From Salvia splendens (lineage: Eukaryota > Streptophyta > Magnoliopsida > Lamiales > Lamiaceae), in NCBI RefSeq assembly GCF_004379255.2, contig NC_056041.1:22537559-22601558 (forward strand): a DNA stretch of 64,000 bases, written 5' to 3'. The notes beneath the pieces were generated by a model that saw nothing but the letters and a program-made list of their open reading frames with translations, was not told where the DNA came from and did not search any database. A program made the position numbers and the translations under genes. Shown one piece after another: positions 20,684-32,901 of the stretch (the stretch's first letter is position 1; each line of letters begins with the position of its first letter).

Positions 20684-23600
20684 ATGGCGACCAACGGAGG
20701 CAGCGGCAGCGGCCGAGTCGTTTACGCGGACAATAAAATGGAAAGGAGACCGATGAAGTTAGAGAATCCATTTACCATAAAAGTGGGTCAAGTATTCACC
20801 GGTTTTGGAGTTGGTTGTGGTGTTGGCATTGGCGTCGGTCGTCCTATAAATTTAGGTATGTTTTGCGCCAATTACTCTTCTCTCTGTTTTTTCAATTTGA
20901 ATCCAGATGATACATTGAATCCAGTTTATTAATAAGCATGCCTCAAATTCGCTTATTTTGTTCAAGTATTTGAATTAGGTTTTGTGTAATTTGAATTTGG
21001 CAGCTTAGCTCTTGTTTCATTTAATTTTTGACGCTCAGTGCAGTGTTAGTTTTCGGAATGACACATGAGATGTTGGAGTTGATGTTAAAAATTGGGGGGA
21101 AATTGAGAGAGTTTGATTGTTAACTCGTTTGATTTACCATCGCAATAATAGTAAGGAAATGCGATATCTACTGCGCCTAAAAATCACTCAAAAAGATAAA
21201 TGCTTACTTGATGAACAGCAGTATTTGTGTTCTGTAGAAAAGCATATCATTATAGGTCAGATAAAAAGAGTTGGCAAAATAGTGAGATGGAAAATTTCTT
21301 CTAAATGAATAATCACCAGAAATTTGTGAAACTTTGGAACCTGTTAGATGTTGGAGTTAATCAATTTATTGAATGCTGATGTGACTAATGACCCTTCTTC
21401 TTACGATTGATATATTAATTCAAATATTATTTCCTTAACTAAGAACCAACGTTGAGTTTAATTGTGAGTCCAGGATGATACTACCTGACATTATTTTTAA
21501 GCTGGGCTTATTGGTGTATCCATTTATTGTGAAATCTCAATATATCATTAGGTGCAATACCAGTCCTGGGCCAAGTCATGAGTGCCGCCAGGGGCGCAAC
21601 TGATGCATTTTCTGGTGTGCAAAGGCATGTCAATAATTCTGTATGTGTTTCTGGTATGTGTTCCATTCTTTTTTACTTTTATGATAAATCTTAATCTTCT
21701 TTTCCCTGTCTCTTTCATGAATGTAGCTAAAGAAAGTAGGTGCAAAGAACATTGAAGCTGGTATTGGCTGTGGAGTGGGTTTTGGCCATGGATTTGGAGT
21801 TGGTATGTACCTGGAAGGATATAAATTTCCTGAGTTAGTTAAACTTAGGGAGGATTGCTATTCTTATATCTGCAAGTCCCTGATGCAATGCAAGAATAGA
21901 TACTGAATGATTATGAGAGTTTTTTTTGCTACCAAGACGGTTCCCTTTTCATTGTTTCACTATTAAGCTCCTCTGTTAGATTACGAGATTGTTAGCATGA
22001 TATCATACTATCTCTTTCAGATGTCTTTGATTGTATATGCAAATATTTTTGTACTGTATGTATTAATCCGTTTTTCATGTTCTCTGCTGCAAGGCCATCC
22101 TTTTGTAAAAGAATCACAAAATTCTGTCAACAGTTTTAAAATCATGCAGGCATATGAAGAATTGTTTCCTTGAATTGGGGGACACGCTGTTAAATGGAAA
22201 TAGGCATCAGCATATTCCTGACTTGCATTAGATAGCTAATATACTTCAAAATATGACAGGCCTTGCTGTGAAGCCTAGTGTGCTACATCAGATACATTCA
22301 CAATTTCTAGTATGTGTTGATGCTGTCTTCTCTTTTCATTGTTTATCCAACAGGATGAAGTTTAGTTTTTATTTTTCCTCACCTTAAAACTCCAATTTTC
22401 AGCAAGTGGCAACAGGTGTGATGGAAAGACTTGGAATTAATTCCAGTTCTACCCTGTCTGCTAGCCAAGGGATTATTTCCCCTCCATCTTTACAAATTGG
22501 CAAGAGCGCGGTAGACGAATCATCATATGAAAATCGAAGCAGGGCCCAGTTAGCAAATTCATCATCTAATAAAAGGAATGGGACTGCACTATTTTCTCCA
22601 GAGGGGACTTTAGCTCCGAGTCCGACAAGTGCTACAACAGATACAGAGTATACCAGTCAAACAGAGAAAGTCCTAAACAACTTTTTGAAAAATCTCAAAG
22701 AGGACGGTAGCTCCTCTCAGGAACAAGTATGTATACATGAACCTCAAAACTCAAATACTAGAGCAATTTCACTGCAATATGTGTAAGAACAGTAGCCCTC
22801 CAAACTCTTAAATTTTGTAGTGCTAGAATTTATTGACTGACAGTCTGACACAAGTCTTTAATAGCAGAACTAAGTTGATGTGGAATTCTGAAACTAGAAA
22901 TAACTGGTATGTTTCTGCTTAGGCTTCTGATTTTAAAGCTCACACTAGGAAAGTCTATAGACTCATGTTACAAAAACAGAGTGGTCGCATTATCGCATAG
23001 GAATAATGGCACTTTATCCTCATATGATTGTTGACAGTATTCTGTATATGGTGCCATTGCCATAAATATGGATTTCTTAACCTTTTGTTTCCTGTGTATA
23101 TAAAGGTTACTGATTCTAGTTTACATTGCAGGGTCGGGCAACTCAATTGGAGAATAACGTGCTTCAAATGGTAATCATACACAGCACTAAGTTCTTATTT
23201 TATTTCCATTTTTTCCCTCATATAGTCATATAACATTACATTTTTGTGCTGAATGTCGATCTGTCTGCTACTTATTTATTAACTTTAGTTTCATTGTTAA
23301 TGATACTGAATTAAACAAAGATAAAGTTCAAGCCTTTAATGGATTTGCATATCCTAAAAACTGAATACACTACTTGAATGCATGTGAAAAAGAAAACTTT
23401 AAGAATCTATTCCACCTGGTATATATATTCTGACTGACATAAATGATTTAACTCCGTTCGGATTGTGCCAGTGGCCTGAAAGTATATCTTTGTATTACTG
23501 CGATCTTTGGGTGTCTCTACGGAGGAAGCTAAACTCAATGAACTCTTTCCACAAGTTATGTGATTTTGACACTTGTTCAAATTCTCTTACTTAATACAAG

Positions 23601-24199
23601 GCCAATGAGTAGCTTGGAACCTCCAGGTGGAGCCTAAACCCAAACATGATATGGACAGTATTCGGTTCTTGTTTAGAAAGTTATTCCTATTCTTTCACCA
23701 ATTTATACATGATTATAATAAATTAAAATGCATAATTTGAGACTTTCAAGCTAAAAGTAAATGAAATGCTTTGACATAAAATTAGAATGTAGATTTTGGT
23801 TTGATCCGTGCCATTCATCTATATAACATTCAAAGAATCTCAAACATTAATTCTAATTTAAAAATTAAAATATATTAGAAACCATGGAAGTCCAAAAGTT
23901 TCTAAATCGTTGGAAATAGAATCATGGCTTCTGAATACAGTGTTTGAAATGTTGACCACGATTCAGTTCCACGGTTTCTGGATCTGCTGGCTGCATCTAA
24001 TCTAGCTTTCATATGCATTCAGGTGTTGAAACACCAGGTACTCATTGAAGAACTAATGCAAGAAAACGATAAGCTTCGCCAGATATTAGTTGATGAGTTA
24101 AAAGTCCAACCCAGCAGGCTCCAATCTAGTGCCACAAGCCGGAGTAAGTCCTCATGTACCGAATGTTTTGAATGCCGTAGAAGACAAAGGAAAAGGTGA
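20684..24199 (+). CDS. Glycine-rich plant protein with C-terminal coiled coil, function unknown
   Basis: Seven exons: 20684-20855, 21552-21640, 21727-21802, 22260-22309, 22403-22726, 23132-23170 and 24023-24199. All introns are GT..AG with consistent phase, giving 308 aa. Residues 34-58 (VGQVFTGFGVGCGVGIGVGR) and about 98-113 (AGIGCGVGFGHGFGVG) are two related glycine-rich segments. They flank AIPVLGQVMSAARGATDAFSG. Small-residue-rich hydrophobic stretches like these can form membrane helices or pack tightly. Residues 130-237 are Ser/Thr-rich and probably disordered. Residues 238-280 (LENNVLQM, LIEELMQENDKLRQILVDEL) form a leucine-heptad coiled coil. The C-terminus is Cys- and Arg-rich (CTECFECRRRQRKR). 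I recognise the fold as a plant-specific family of uncharacterised proteins, not a named function. The start lies only 67 bp right of the Harbinger-like element, so the promoter and 5' UTR may overlap that insertion. Confidence 0.82.
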
Positions 24200-25350
24200 A
24201 AGGGACAAACGTCTTACCAATTTCGTTAACCAGTTAGTCCGAACAAATATAAGTTTGTCCATCGACTCCATCCCAGCTGCAATTGCGAGTTGGCATGGTG
24301 GATCAAATTTTGCTTGATCATTACGGACACCGTGAAACAGTGTCAACTACTTCAACGCACTCTTCCTTGTAAGGAAGGAGTTAATACGTGCGAAATCCAC
24401 CATGGCACATGCTCATCAAGTTAGGCCACTTTGAATAGAGCGTTCCGCTATCATAGTTGAATATCCGAAGAAAGTACAATCCCGGTATGGAGACGTTCAT
24501 ACTATGTATGCATTGTGCTTGTTTCATACTTTGTCATTTGGGGGTGATTATAACGAAAGATGTATTGTGATTCTTGGAAATGAACACATTTGAATGTTTA
24601 GTTGTGAAGATAAAACATTGAAAATTATTTTCTTGCTTCTTCTTGCAACTCTACCCCTTCAGAAGCGACTGCGCTACCACTGCGGGCTTATTTCCTTGCT
24701 TTAGTTATCTTACTTATGTTCGTCGGTTGTGGTGGCCATGGTTATCGAGATTATTAGAGGGTTTTAGTGTTAGGAGAGCAGATTACCATAATGGAATGAC
24801 ATAAAACAACTCATGCATATATCGCTGGGCGAAAAAGGTACAAATCAAGGACCACCGGGAACTGAACGGCGGTCAAGAACGTACATGACTCGCCGAAGTT
24901 ACTAAATTGCGAGTGAGAGATGAGAGAGAAGTTGTTAGTTTCATTTCATTCATACAAAAAAAAAAGGTTGAAACCCCAGCCCTAAAGCCCCACACATCCC
25001 GATCCGACAGTATTGTGAGGATACGTAGTGACTCGCTAAGGGGAGGGTCTAACTCACTGCCTGCCAGAAGCCCACCTCCCAAGGCCTTACACTTGTGCCT
25101 GAGGGTGTTGCAACTACATGGCAGTAGTGGGATTTGATCATTGGCCATTCATACAAATTTACCCCTATGAAACCAATTGCGCTGCCGTTGCGGACTATTA
25201 GTTTCATTTCATAATCCAAAAAAGCGTTGGTTACACTTTTATAGTTGACGCCAGCTCAGCATTCCATTAATCAGTTATAACAGACTATTGATCAAGTAAC
25301 TAATTTTTTATATTTTGAAATTCAGAATTGGCATATAGCCATTATAATAT

Positions 25351-25496
25351 TATACGTATTTTTTTATTTCTTATTTGATTTAAAATTCAGTTTATTATTG
25401 AATGTATATTTGTTGGGTTTTATACGTATTTTTTTTTTATTTCTTATTTGATTTAAAATTCAGTTTATTATTGAATATATATTTGTTGGGTTTTTT
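25351..25496. repeat. About 70-bp tandem duplication
   Basis: Two copies of TATACGTATTTTTTTATTTC..TTGTTGGGTTTT, differing in the length of a T-run and at one other site by eye. Confidence 0.85.
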
Positions 25497-25732
25497 AAAA
25501 AATCGGTACATAACAGTTGAAAAATATTTTAAAGATTGAATTGGTTGTCATTTTTTTTAAATTTTAACTAAGTAATTTTAGATAATAAATTATGTTATTT
25601 CGAATTTAACTTAGGATTTGAAATTTATTGTCAATGATTTACTTTAACTAAGAAGTTTTGATTAAATTGGAATCACATAGTGCTTTAATATGTAAATAAT
25701 TGTGAGATCCACATAAAAACATCATGGTAGTG

Positions 25733-25903
25733 ATAAAATGCAAATCATATATATAGTACAAACTCCAAACAATGTCAACCGTTGACGTTGTGTTGATTTT
25801 CTGTTGATGTTATTTTGTCATGTGTTGAACTTTTCTAACGGTTTAGATCATAGTTGGGAGTTTATACAATATTTAAAGTTTGCATTTAATTACATCCCAT
25901 AAC
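25733..25903. repeat. MITE-like inverted-repeat unit (family with 31816-32056)
   Basis: The left side has GATAAAATGCAAAT and ACAAACTCC. The right side has GTTTATACAATATTTAAAGTTTGCATTTAAT, which is partly complementary. The interior (GTTGACGTTGTGTTGAT, TGTCATGTGTTGAAC, TTTCTAACGGTTTAGATCATA) matches the unit at 31816-32056. It is probably a non-autonomous element; the class is not determined. Confidence 0.5.
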
Positions 25904-26265
25904 ACATAACTGGAAGTAGAATTATGAGGGATACTTTCTACAATAAAACAGTGGAAGTGTGTAACATTCTATAACTAAACATTCAAAACAAATCTACTGT
26001 CTATAGTCAGAATTTGAGGCAATAACGTTTCCTCTATCTGCCATGAAATGGGATAGAAGAATATCATCAGCAGTCCAAGCAGGTGAGGCCTTGTCGTGAC
26101 ACAGCACAAAAACATATATACATACATATAACAGCCTACAGAACTATTTCACAAGTTTTTATAGCATCGAATTGTATAACTTATTGTTTCATGCAACCTA
26201 CTCAGGTCAAACAACTCTTTTTCTCATGCTCTATTCGTATCAAGATGTTGATTGCGATGCTCAGC

Positions 26266-29200
26266 TCAACGCCTTTGATCGTGCAAAAGGGGCCGAGAGG
26301 CTTCACCTGCAATACCACAAACCCATATATAACATTGCAAATTCTGAAAATATACATACATCAAGCAGCAACACAAATATTTTGAAAGGACATCATAACT
26401 CTTATTCAATAGTGAGAAAGCCAAACAAATTCAATAAGACACAAATGAATTTTCCAACGTCATCCTAGTCACATACAGACGTGCATGATTTCCAAAGTCC
26501 AATCGAGAAACTATGAGCAAGCAGGTGGTAAAGAAGTCCAAGGTTAAACTCTCGAGGAATTTGAAGATGTAAAACTCTATCCATGGAACAAAGGAAGTAT
26601 GTAAACGGCATGAATTACGGAAAATAACTTGAAACAAGCAACTACAATTAAAGATCAACAGAGCATTAAACTTCAAGTTTAAACTTTTCCCATTTACATG
26701 GTTTACACACTTTAATTTGGATAACATTTCTTGGATCTCTCTCTCTCTCAACATTTCAATAAAGCCATTACTCTTGATTTACGCAGTCTATTCTCCAAGA
26801 TCTTACACATATAGCTGTTTGAGTAATAGGATTACAGGCAATACCTCTTATCTTAGAAACATAAAAATAAAAACTGAAGCGTTAAACAACTAGTCCCTCC
26901 GTCCCATTAAATATGCAACATTTGCTTTCCGGCACGGGATTTTATATAGTATTGTTTTGTGAGGTAATGAAGAGAGAGTAAAGTAAGGGAGAAGTAAAAG
27001 TAGAGAGGGTGTCGTTTCCATTTTTAGAAACGTTTATTTTTAATGGGACAAACCAAAAAGGAAAACGTTTCATTTCTAATGGGACAGAGGGAGTACTTAC
27101 TAATTCATGGTTTGGTTCAAATATAGTGGAGATACATGTGGAGATTTGAACATCAGGAAACAAGAAAAAATAGGGTTGGACTTTTTTATAAATAGCTTAC
27201 ATTAAAAAAATTCACTCTCAAATTTTCCCAAGTACATGAGCACAACATGTAATGTTTCAATCAAAACATATAAAAAAAATTTATGATACGATCAATCGAT
27301 AACAATCAGAAAACAATTATTTAAATTAAATTATCCATAAGATCCCTCATATTTAAATCTTAGAATTTATTGTGCACGACTGCATGGATCATGTAAATTC
27401 AAACATTATTGAACTGGTTCAATTAATCAGACCTGAAGAATGACTAAAAGCAACCAGAGATGGTTTATTAGTTGGATCATATAGTCATGCTCTAACTTAA
27501 CTAACTTCTATATCCAAAAGGAATCCCTAGAAGAGGAACAAATTACTCAAAGCCTAGGCATGAGTTAAATTTCCTCCAATCATAAGTAAAAATCGCATAC
27601 TCCATCCTATACTTAAAAAGAGTTCCAAGAAGAGCTAATCAATGTCGAAAAGTATGACCGACTGAGGTTTATTTTTTCCTTCTACTATGCACGTACACTA
27701 AACAACATTATGGTCTGGGAAAGTAATCTGACCAGTATGCGCATTTCTGGCCAAGGCAACTCAACATCTTGCTTATTCTCAGAAAAGAAAAAGAACATAG
27801 ACAGTTAACATCTTCCTCTGTAAAATTTTCATTGTTGAGGTTACCAGACAATACTTTACTATGCTTCAATAGTTAATTCTTCCATGTACTAGACTGGTAA
27901 ATTACAAAAGCTCTAATATATCTGACAGTATTGGTATGATAGAAGTTCACAAGGAAGTTCTCTGTTGTTCGAATTCCCACCTAAACAACCATACCAATTC
28001 CTAAATAGGCTTTTGGGATATATTGAAAATCTATGGCCTGGTGTGTATATAACAACACTGATTTGGTAGATACCACAAGGCACTCAAGTTAACCTGAGGT
28101 GAAAGATGCCTCACTATAAGTTAATGGGTACTGTCAGAATTTAAGCTGGACTAAATATTCATGAGGTATAGATAGGAATAAGAGTTCTGGTTGGCCAAAA
28201 TTTACCTGATACCTAAATTCTATATAGTGTATTCATTGTTATTCAGTTGTTTATTATCATCAGAGTTTGTTATTAGTGGAGTCTTAGAGATAGGTTTTTC
28301 TTTTACTAGTGATTCAATTTAGAAATCTTCATTAGTTTTTATAAATAGGGTTTTGTATTCTACAGTGTAATCGTCCAAAAGAATGTTTTCACTTTAACGT
28401 TAAGTAAATGAAAGATTGAATATTGAGACGCAACAGTAGGAATTCAGTTTCCAATTCCTAAAGACAATTCTAGATGTTAGTGTATGTACTGTGATTATTT
28501 ATAGATGCATAGTATGTATTACCATAATATTGACTTTTAAACTGTACACTAAACAAGGAAATTAAGTACTACAACATAAAAAAAATACTGCGTTTAGCTA
28601 GAGGAAAGGATTACCTGAAATATCATTTTGTTCAGGTGACAACTGTTTGGAGAATTTTTCTTTAATTTCAGCAACTACCAAGTTAGTAAGAAGCAGACCA
28701 GCAGCAAAAGCACCAAGTATAAGCATGTAGAAAACTGCATCCCAACTCTTTGAAGAAAGAAATCCAGTGAGAAGAGGACCTAGAGCAGCACCAATAGATC
28801 CAGTACCATCAATTATTGCTGTAACTGTTGCCAATGCCCGTGAATCGCCTTTTAAAGAACTGTGAGTGCCAAGATCAGCAGAAACTGCAGTTGTGATAAG
28901 TGCATAAGGCCCATTCACAAGTAAACCAGCTATCATCATAAGAACAATGTTGCTGACTTTTGAGATGCTTCCATATCTACGGTAAAAGATCATAGCAGGT
29001 ATTGCAGCATACATGAAGCTAGCAGCAGTAGTAGCTCGTGCTTTAAGCTTGTCAGATACATAACCAGCTAAAATTCCACCAATTATCCCTCCAACATCAA
29101 ACAATGTAGAAAGATTTCCTGCAGACTTCACCGACATATACTGTCCCTCAATAGCTGTAACAACATAACTACATGAGCATGGTGAAATGAATTCAACCTA

Positions 29201-31069
29201 AGGCTACTGGCAGAATACAAAACGAACTAATCACAGATCCACAATAATCGGTTGTGCACACTAAAAGATTACTTGGAGACAGTTTAGAAGAGCTATAAAA
29301 TCACATCTACTGAATCCATGCATTAATAGAAGGCTAAATGACATCTTCTGGTGGTCTAATTGCACCTTAAAGAAGTAATAAATTGTTCAAAATGTGTTGC
29401 TTTGTCAACATTACTTCAGTCAACTGATCTACCACACAAATTTTTATTCTCTTTGCATGGATATGTTTAAACTTCTAATTTTCAGTTGCTAGGTCATATA
29501 ACTGTTTCAGTTTTAGTGACAAGCTAAGTTTTTGACCTACTTGCTAAAGGATCTTAATAGTAGGTCACCTTCACGTGTACATATCCTACATACGTCTTTT
29601 CTTAAAAGATTCACTTCAACACATAATAAGAGTATTTAAAGATAAAAGAAAAAAGAATGGGACAAAGCTGGAGATATCATTACACCACCCAACCAAAACA
29701 CTCTATTTTGGGCCTTATATCCATGAAAATATACTTGTTTCCAGTCATAACTATTATTAGTGACTGGTAAGAATACAGATAGATAATAAAATTTGATCAA
29801 AGTATGAATGAACATGGCTCCTACTACAGATAGACAAACAAGTAAATACTGTTCAATGAGTTTCCCCTATGCAACCTACACATGCCAATGGGCCTTATGG
29901 GCATTGCCTACGTATAGCATCAAATTTAATCTTTCTTCAATTTTCTGACTCCATCGTTTTCTCTCTAGCTTACCGAGACATTACAGTTTATAAGATATTG
30001 AAACACCCTGTATTCGAATAATATAAACAGTTCCAGTGCGCACAAATAATAAGGCGAAGAGTAGAAAACTACCAGTCTGACTAAGGTAGTAAGGCAACCA
30101 ATAGAGAAACGTATACGCAACCAGCTTGGCAAAGAAGAGACAGAGTGCAAACGGAATAACTCCCGGTATCAAACAAGCTTGAACCAGTCCAATACTCTTC
30201 CTATCTCCAGAACTCGAGTTTCCAACCGAACTCTCCTTCAACCTCTGCGACTCCTCATCCCAAGGCGACGCCAGCGCCTTCCCATGAGACTCGTGGGGGT
30301 TCGAGAATCCAATATCTTCAGGGTAAGCAGGCAGGAAGAGATACACTAATATCCCACTAACAAATATAAATGACCCGGGGAGAATAAAGCTCCATCCCCA
30401 CCCATACTGCAACACACCAGCAGCAAGCAAGGATCCAGCAATGTTCCCGGTCGAAGTGTGAGCGTTCCACACCCCCATAATCAATCCCCTCTTCCTCTTC
30501 CCAAACCAATTCCCAATCACAGCAACAACAGAAGGCCAGCCCGTGGCTTGGAACAGGCCTGCAACCATCTGCATTGCCAAATAGAAGGCGAAACTGTGAA
30601 TATCCCAAAAGTAACCCATCCCAAACAACCCTACGAAGATTCCGCTCCCAACCATTCCAGTCGTGAGGAACATCCGAAGGTCCAATTTATCCCCCAAATG
30701 CCCAGCGCCGTACATCCCCATGGCGTAACTGCCGAGGAAGGCCACATCAATCGCCCCCAATCTCCACGTCCCGTCCTCGCCGTTGAACGGAGCCCATCCC
30801 TTGTTCTTCGCCGCAATCGGCGCCGCATCGCTCTCGATGAACAAATGGCCGAGGGGCCAGGGGCAGAATCCGATCGAATTGAGCTGCTGCTGGCCTGGAT
30901 CCAGCACGCTCTTGACAATGCTGCTCGGCTTTCTGGAGGCATGGTAGGAGGTGTAGGCGACGAATGTGACGAGCAAAACGACGTAGCGGTAGGTTTTGAG
31001 GCTCCAATCCTTGCCGCGGAGGCCGCGAATTAGGATGATGCCGGGGGGGTTTCGGCGACGGTTGGACAT
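26266..31069 (-). CDS. Glycerol-3-phosphate transporter-like MFS protein
   Basis: Three exons on the minus strand: 31069-30073, 29154-28615 and a 41-nt last exon 26306-26266. The junctions are ACTG|GTAGTT, TTACAG|CTATTG, TTTCAG|GTAATC and ATTGCAG|GTGAAG, and phases close to 525 aa. The protein has about 12 hydrophobic segments. Family landmarks include [20 protein letters not shown] in the first helix, [20 protein letters not shown] (MFS loop motif), [20 protein letters not shown] and [19 protein letters not shown], matching plant G3Pp / SLC37 sugar-phosphate:phosphate antiporter relatives. The predicted C-terminus ends [12 protein letters not shown]; the terminal LL-type sequence could be a sorting signal (inference). 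Substrate and membrane are not shown by sequence; some plant G3Pp genes respond to phosphate supply. Intron 2 (2.3 kb) contains a Stowaway MITE. The next gene upstream, the GATA factor, is in the same orientation. Confidence 0.9.
26893..27093. mobile_element. Stowaway-type MITE in transporter intron 2 (201 bp)
   Basis: TA-GTCCCTCCGTCCCATTAAATATG..CATTTCTAATGGGACAGAGGGAG-TA. The inverted ends and TA duplication are intact. It lies wholly within intron 2 of the glycerol-3-phosphate transporter-like gene. Confidence 0.87.
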
Positions 31070-31815
31070 GATTATTGTCGAGGAGGCGAGGAAAGCAACA
31101 TTATCGGTGGGAAATGGAATGGAAATGGAAATAGTGAGATGGTGCCATAGATAGAATTAGGAAGCGAGGTTGATGGAGGAGGGAAGGAGAGGAGTGCGGA
31201 AACGTGGACGGACACGTGGCGTATCCCACTTCTCTCTGCATCTTCGGCGCCAACCTTTCACTAATATTCCTCATATTTCATTTCCACTTCCAATATAAAT
31301 TAAATATTTTACTGTACCTCATTCTTCAAATTCGGGCATGCATTTCCCTATACCCCACCATTACAACTCATTCAACACTATTACTAATATCAACCCCCCT
31401 CCCTATCTACGTGCCATTTAAAATGCATAGTATATTTTTATGGCACGAAGGGAGTTCAATGATATTAGTAACGTAGATTTAGATTGACATCTTTGTGTTG
31501 ACAATTAAATATAAATGTCAACACAAATACATAAGTACGTCAATTTAAATTTGTTTTGACGTATTCATGATGTTATTATGGGGTTATACAAAAATGACAA
31601 CCAATTAAAATGACAATATACTACCAATGAGAACCGTTAGATTTATTTGCATGTGTCTCATTTTTGATAGTGTACTTCTGCACCTAATAAACATAGCCAG
31701 ATTGTTCCACATAGTATCTTATAACAGTCTATAAACTCCAAGAATTAATATTTGACACTGATAGTGGAAAGGGCAGATTCAGTAATTCCATGGATGACTA
31801 CTATAAATACTCGAG

Positions 31816-32056
31816 GATATAATCAAACGCAAACTCTAAATATTATTCAAATTTCAAATTATGATCTGAACAATAATAAAATGTCAACAGATGACAAAAT
31901 AATAGCAATAAAAAATATCAACACAGTGTCAACAGTTGAGGTGTTGAAACTGTATTGACATTTTTTTGTTGCTGTTATTTTTTCATTTATTGACATTTTC
32001 TAACGTTTAAGATCATATTTTAAAGTTTATATAATATTTAGGGTTCGCATTTTATC
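31816..32056. repeat. MITE-like inverted-repeat unit (family with 25733-25903)
   Basis: The left end GATATAATCAAACGCAAACTCTAAATATT is nearly complementary to the right end, which reads GCGATAAAATGCGAACCCTAAATATT on the other strand. Inside, CAACAGTTGAGGTGTTGA and TTTTCTAACGTTTAAGATCATA match the unit near 25800. It is a small non-autonomous element of undetermined class. Confidence 0.6.
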
Positions 32057-32468
32057 GCTACTCATAGTTACGCCGATAGAATTATCCTTCCAAGTAAATT
32101 CCTAGAAGAAACTGGAATAGTCACTAGCTGTCTCATTTAAGACCCAAACTCCTATACAAACTTCCTTGCAGGGTGTTGTTATCACAAATTAGGCCCTTGT
32201 AAATATACAATACATGTGAATAGCAAAATACATCCAAATAAAACCGATGAAAACACTAGAAACATCGCATATAATATTAAATACAATATCATAACTAAAT
32301 TTTTTTTAATAAATTAATACAGAATAGAATACAATAAAGAAAGTTAATAAATAAATACGGAATAAAATAAAATAAAGAAAGAAAACATTTGAAGATGTGG
32401 TAGCATAGTTCGGCTAATAATGCACACATCTATGAGTACTTTTCCAGAATCATTCGTCACTTTATATA

Positions 32469-32640
32469 CTCCTTCGGTCCCATAGTATATGTTTATGGAA
32501 ATATTTTCTTCTCTCTTTCACTTTATGATTTATGGGCCCCACCATCCCTTGCATTGATTCAACTATTTTTTTTTCATTGTCTCTTACTTTGTCAATTACG
32601 TAGCATGTATTGTGAAAAATGGTAGATCTATTAATATGAA
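32469..32640. mobile_element. Stowaway-type MITE, left part
   Basis: TA-CTCCTTCGGTCCCATAGTATATG starts a Stowaway copy whose right end I cannot find. The right boundary given here is approximate. Confidence 0.55.
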
Positions 32641-32690
32641 TCAATTTATGAATGCCACACTTTAATTTTAACTCATTTCAATCATATTTA

Positions 32691-32901
32691 CTTTGTTCCT
32701 TGTTAATTGAGTTGTTTTTCATTTCTGAACATTCCAAGATCATTGAATCATTTCTATTTTTGACAAAAAGTATTCCGTAATACGTATTCTCTTTTCAACT
32801 TTATTCGTTCTTTCTTACCTTGGCTTAACTTCACTTAAAACTATACATCTCTTTTTAAATCTTAATGGAAAAAAGAAACAATTTAATTAAAAAGGAAAGA
32901 G
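32691..32901. mobile_element. Stowaway-type MITE (complete, about 211 bp)
   Basis: TA-CTTTGTTCCTTGTTAATTGAG..TTTAATTAAAAAGGAAAGAG-TA. It belongs to the same subfamily as 17995-18214 and 57592-57809, with CATTTC and TTGAATCATTTCT blocks in common. Confidence 0.75.

Larger units (their letters stand above)
24200..26265. other. Intergenic region between two genes
   Basis: 24200-24620 is probably 3' UTR and downstream sequence of the coiled-coil gene. 24840-25140 is a more GC-rich block next to an A10 run at about 24957, with a TGGGATTTGATCATTGG end, that looks like a dispersed repeat I cannot classify. 25351-25903 holds the repeats listed separately. 25980-26265 is the likely 3' UTR of the transporter gene. 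No further gene was found. Confidence 0.5.

Noticed and set aside
24870..25150. tRNA-derived SINE
   Set aside because: A run of A/T and a GGGATTTGATC-like end are present, but I could not place convincing A and B box promoter motifs or target duplications.
30458..31033. 191-aa plus-strand ORF opposite transporter exon 1
   Set aside because: Antisense shadow of the transporter coding sequence.
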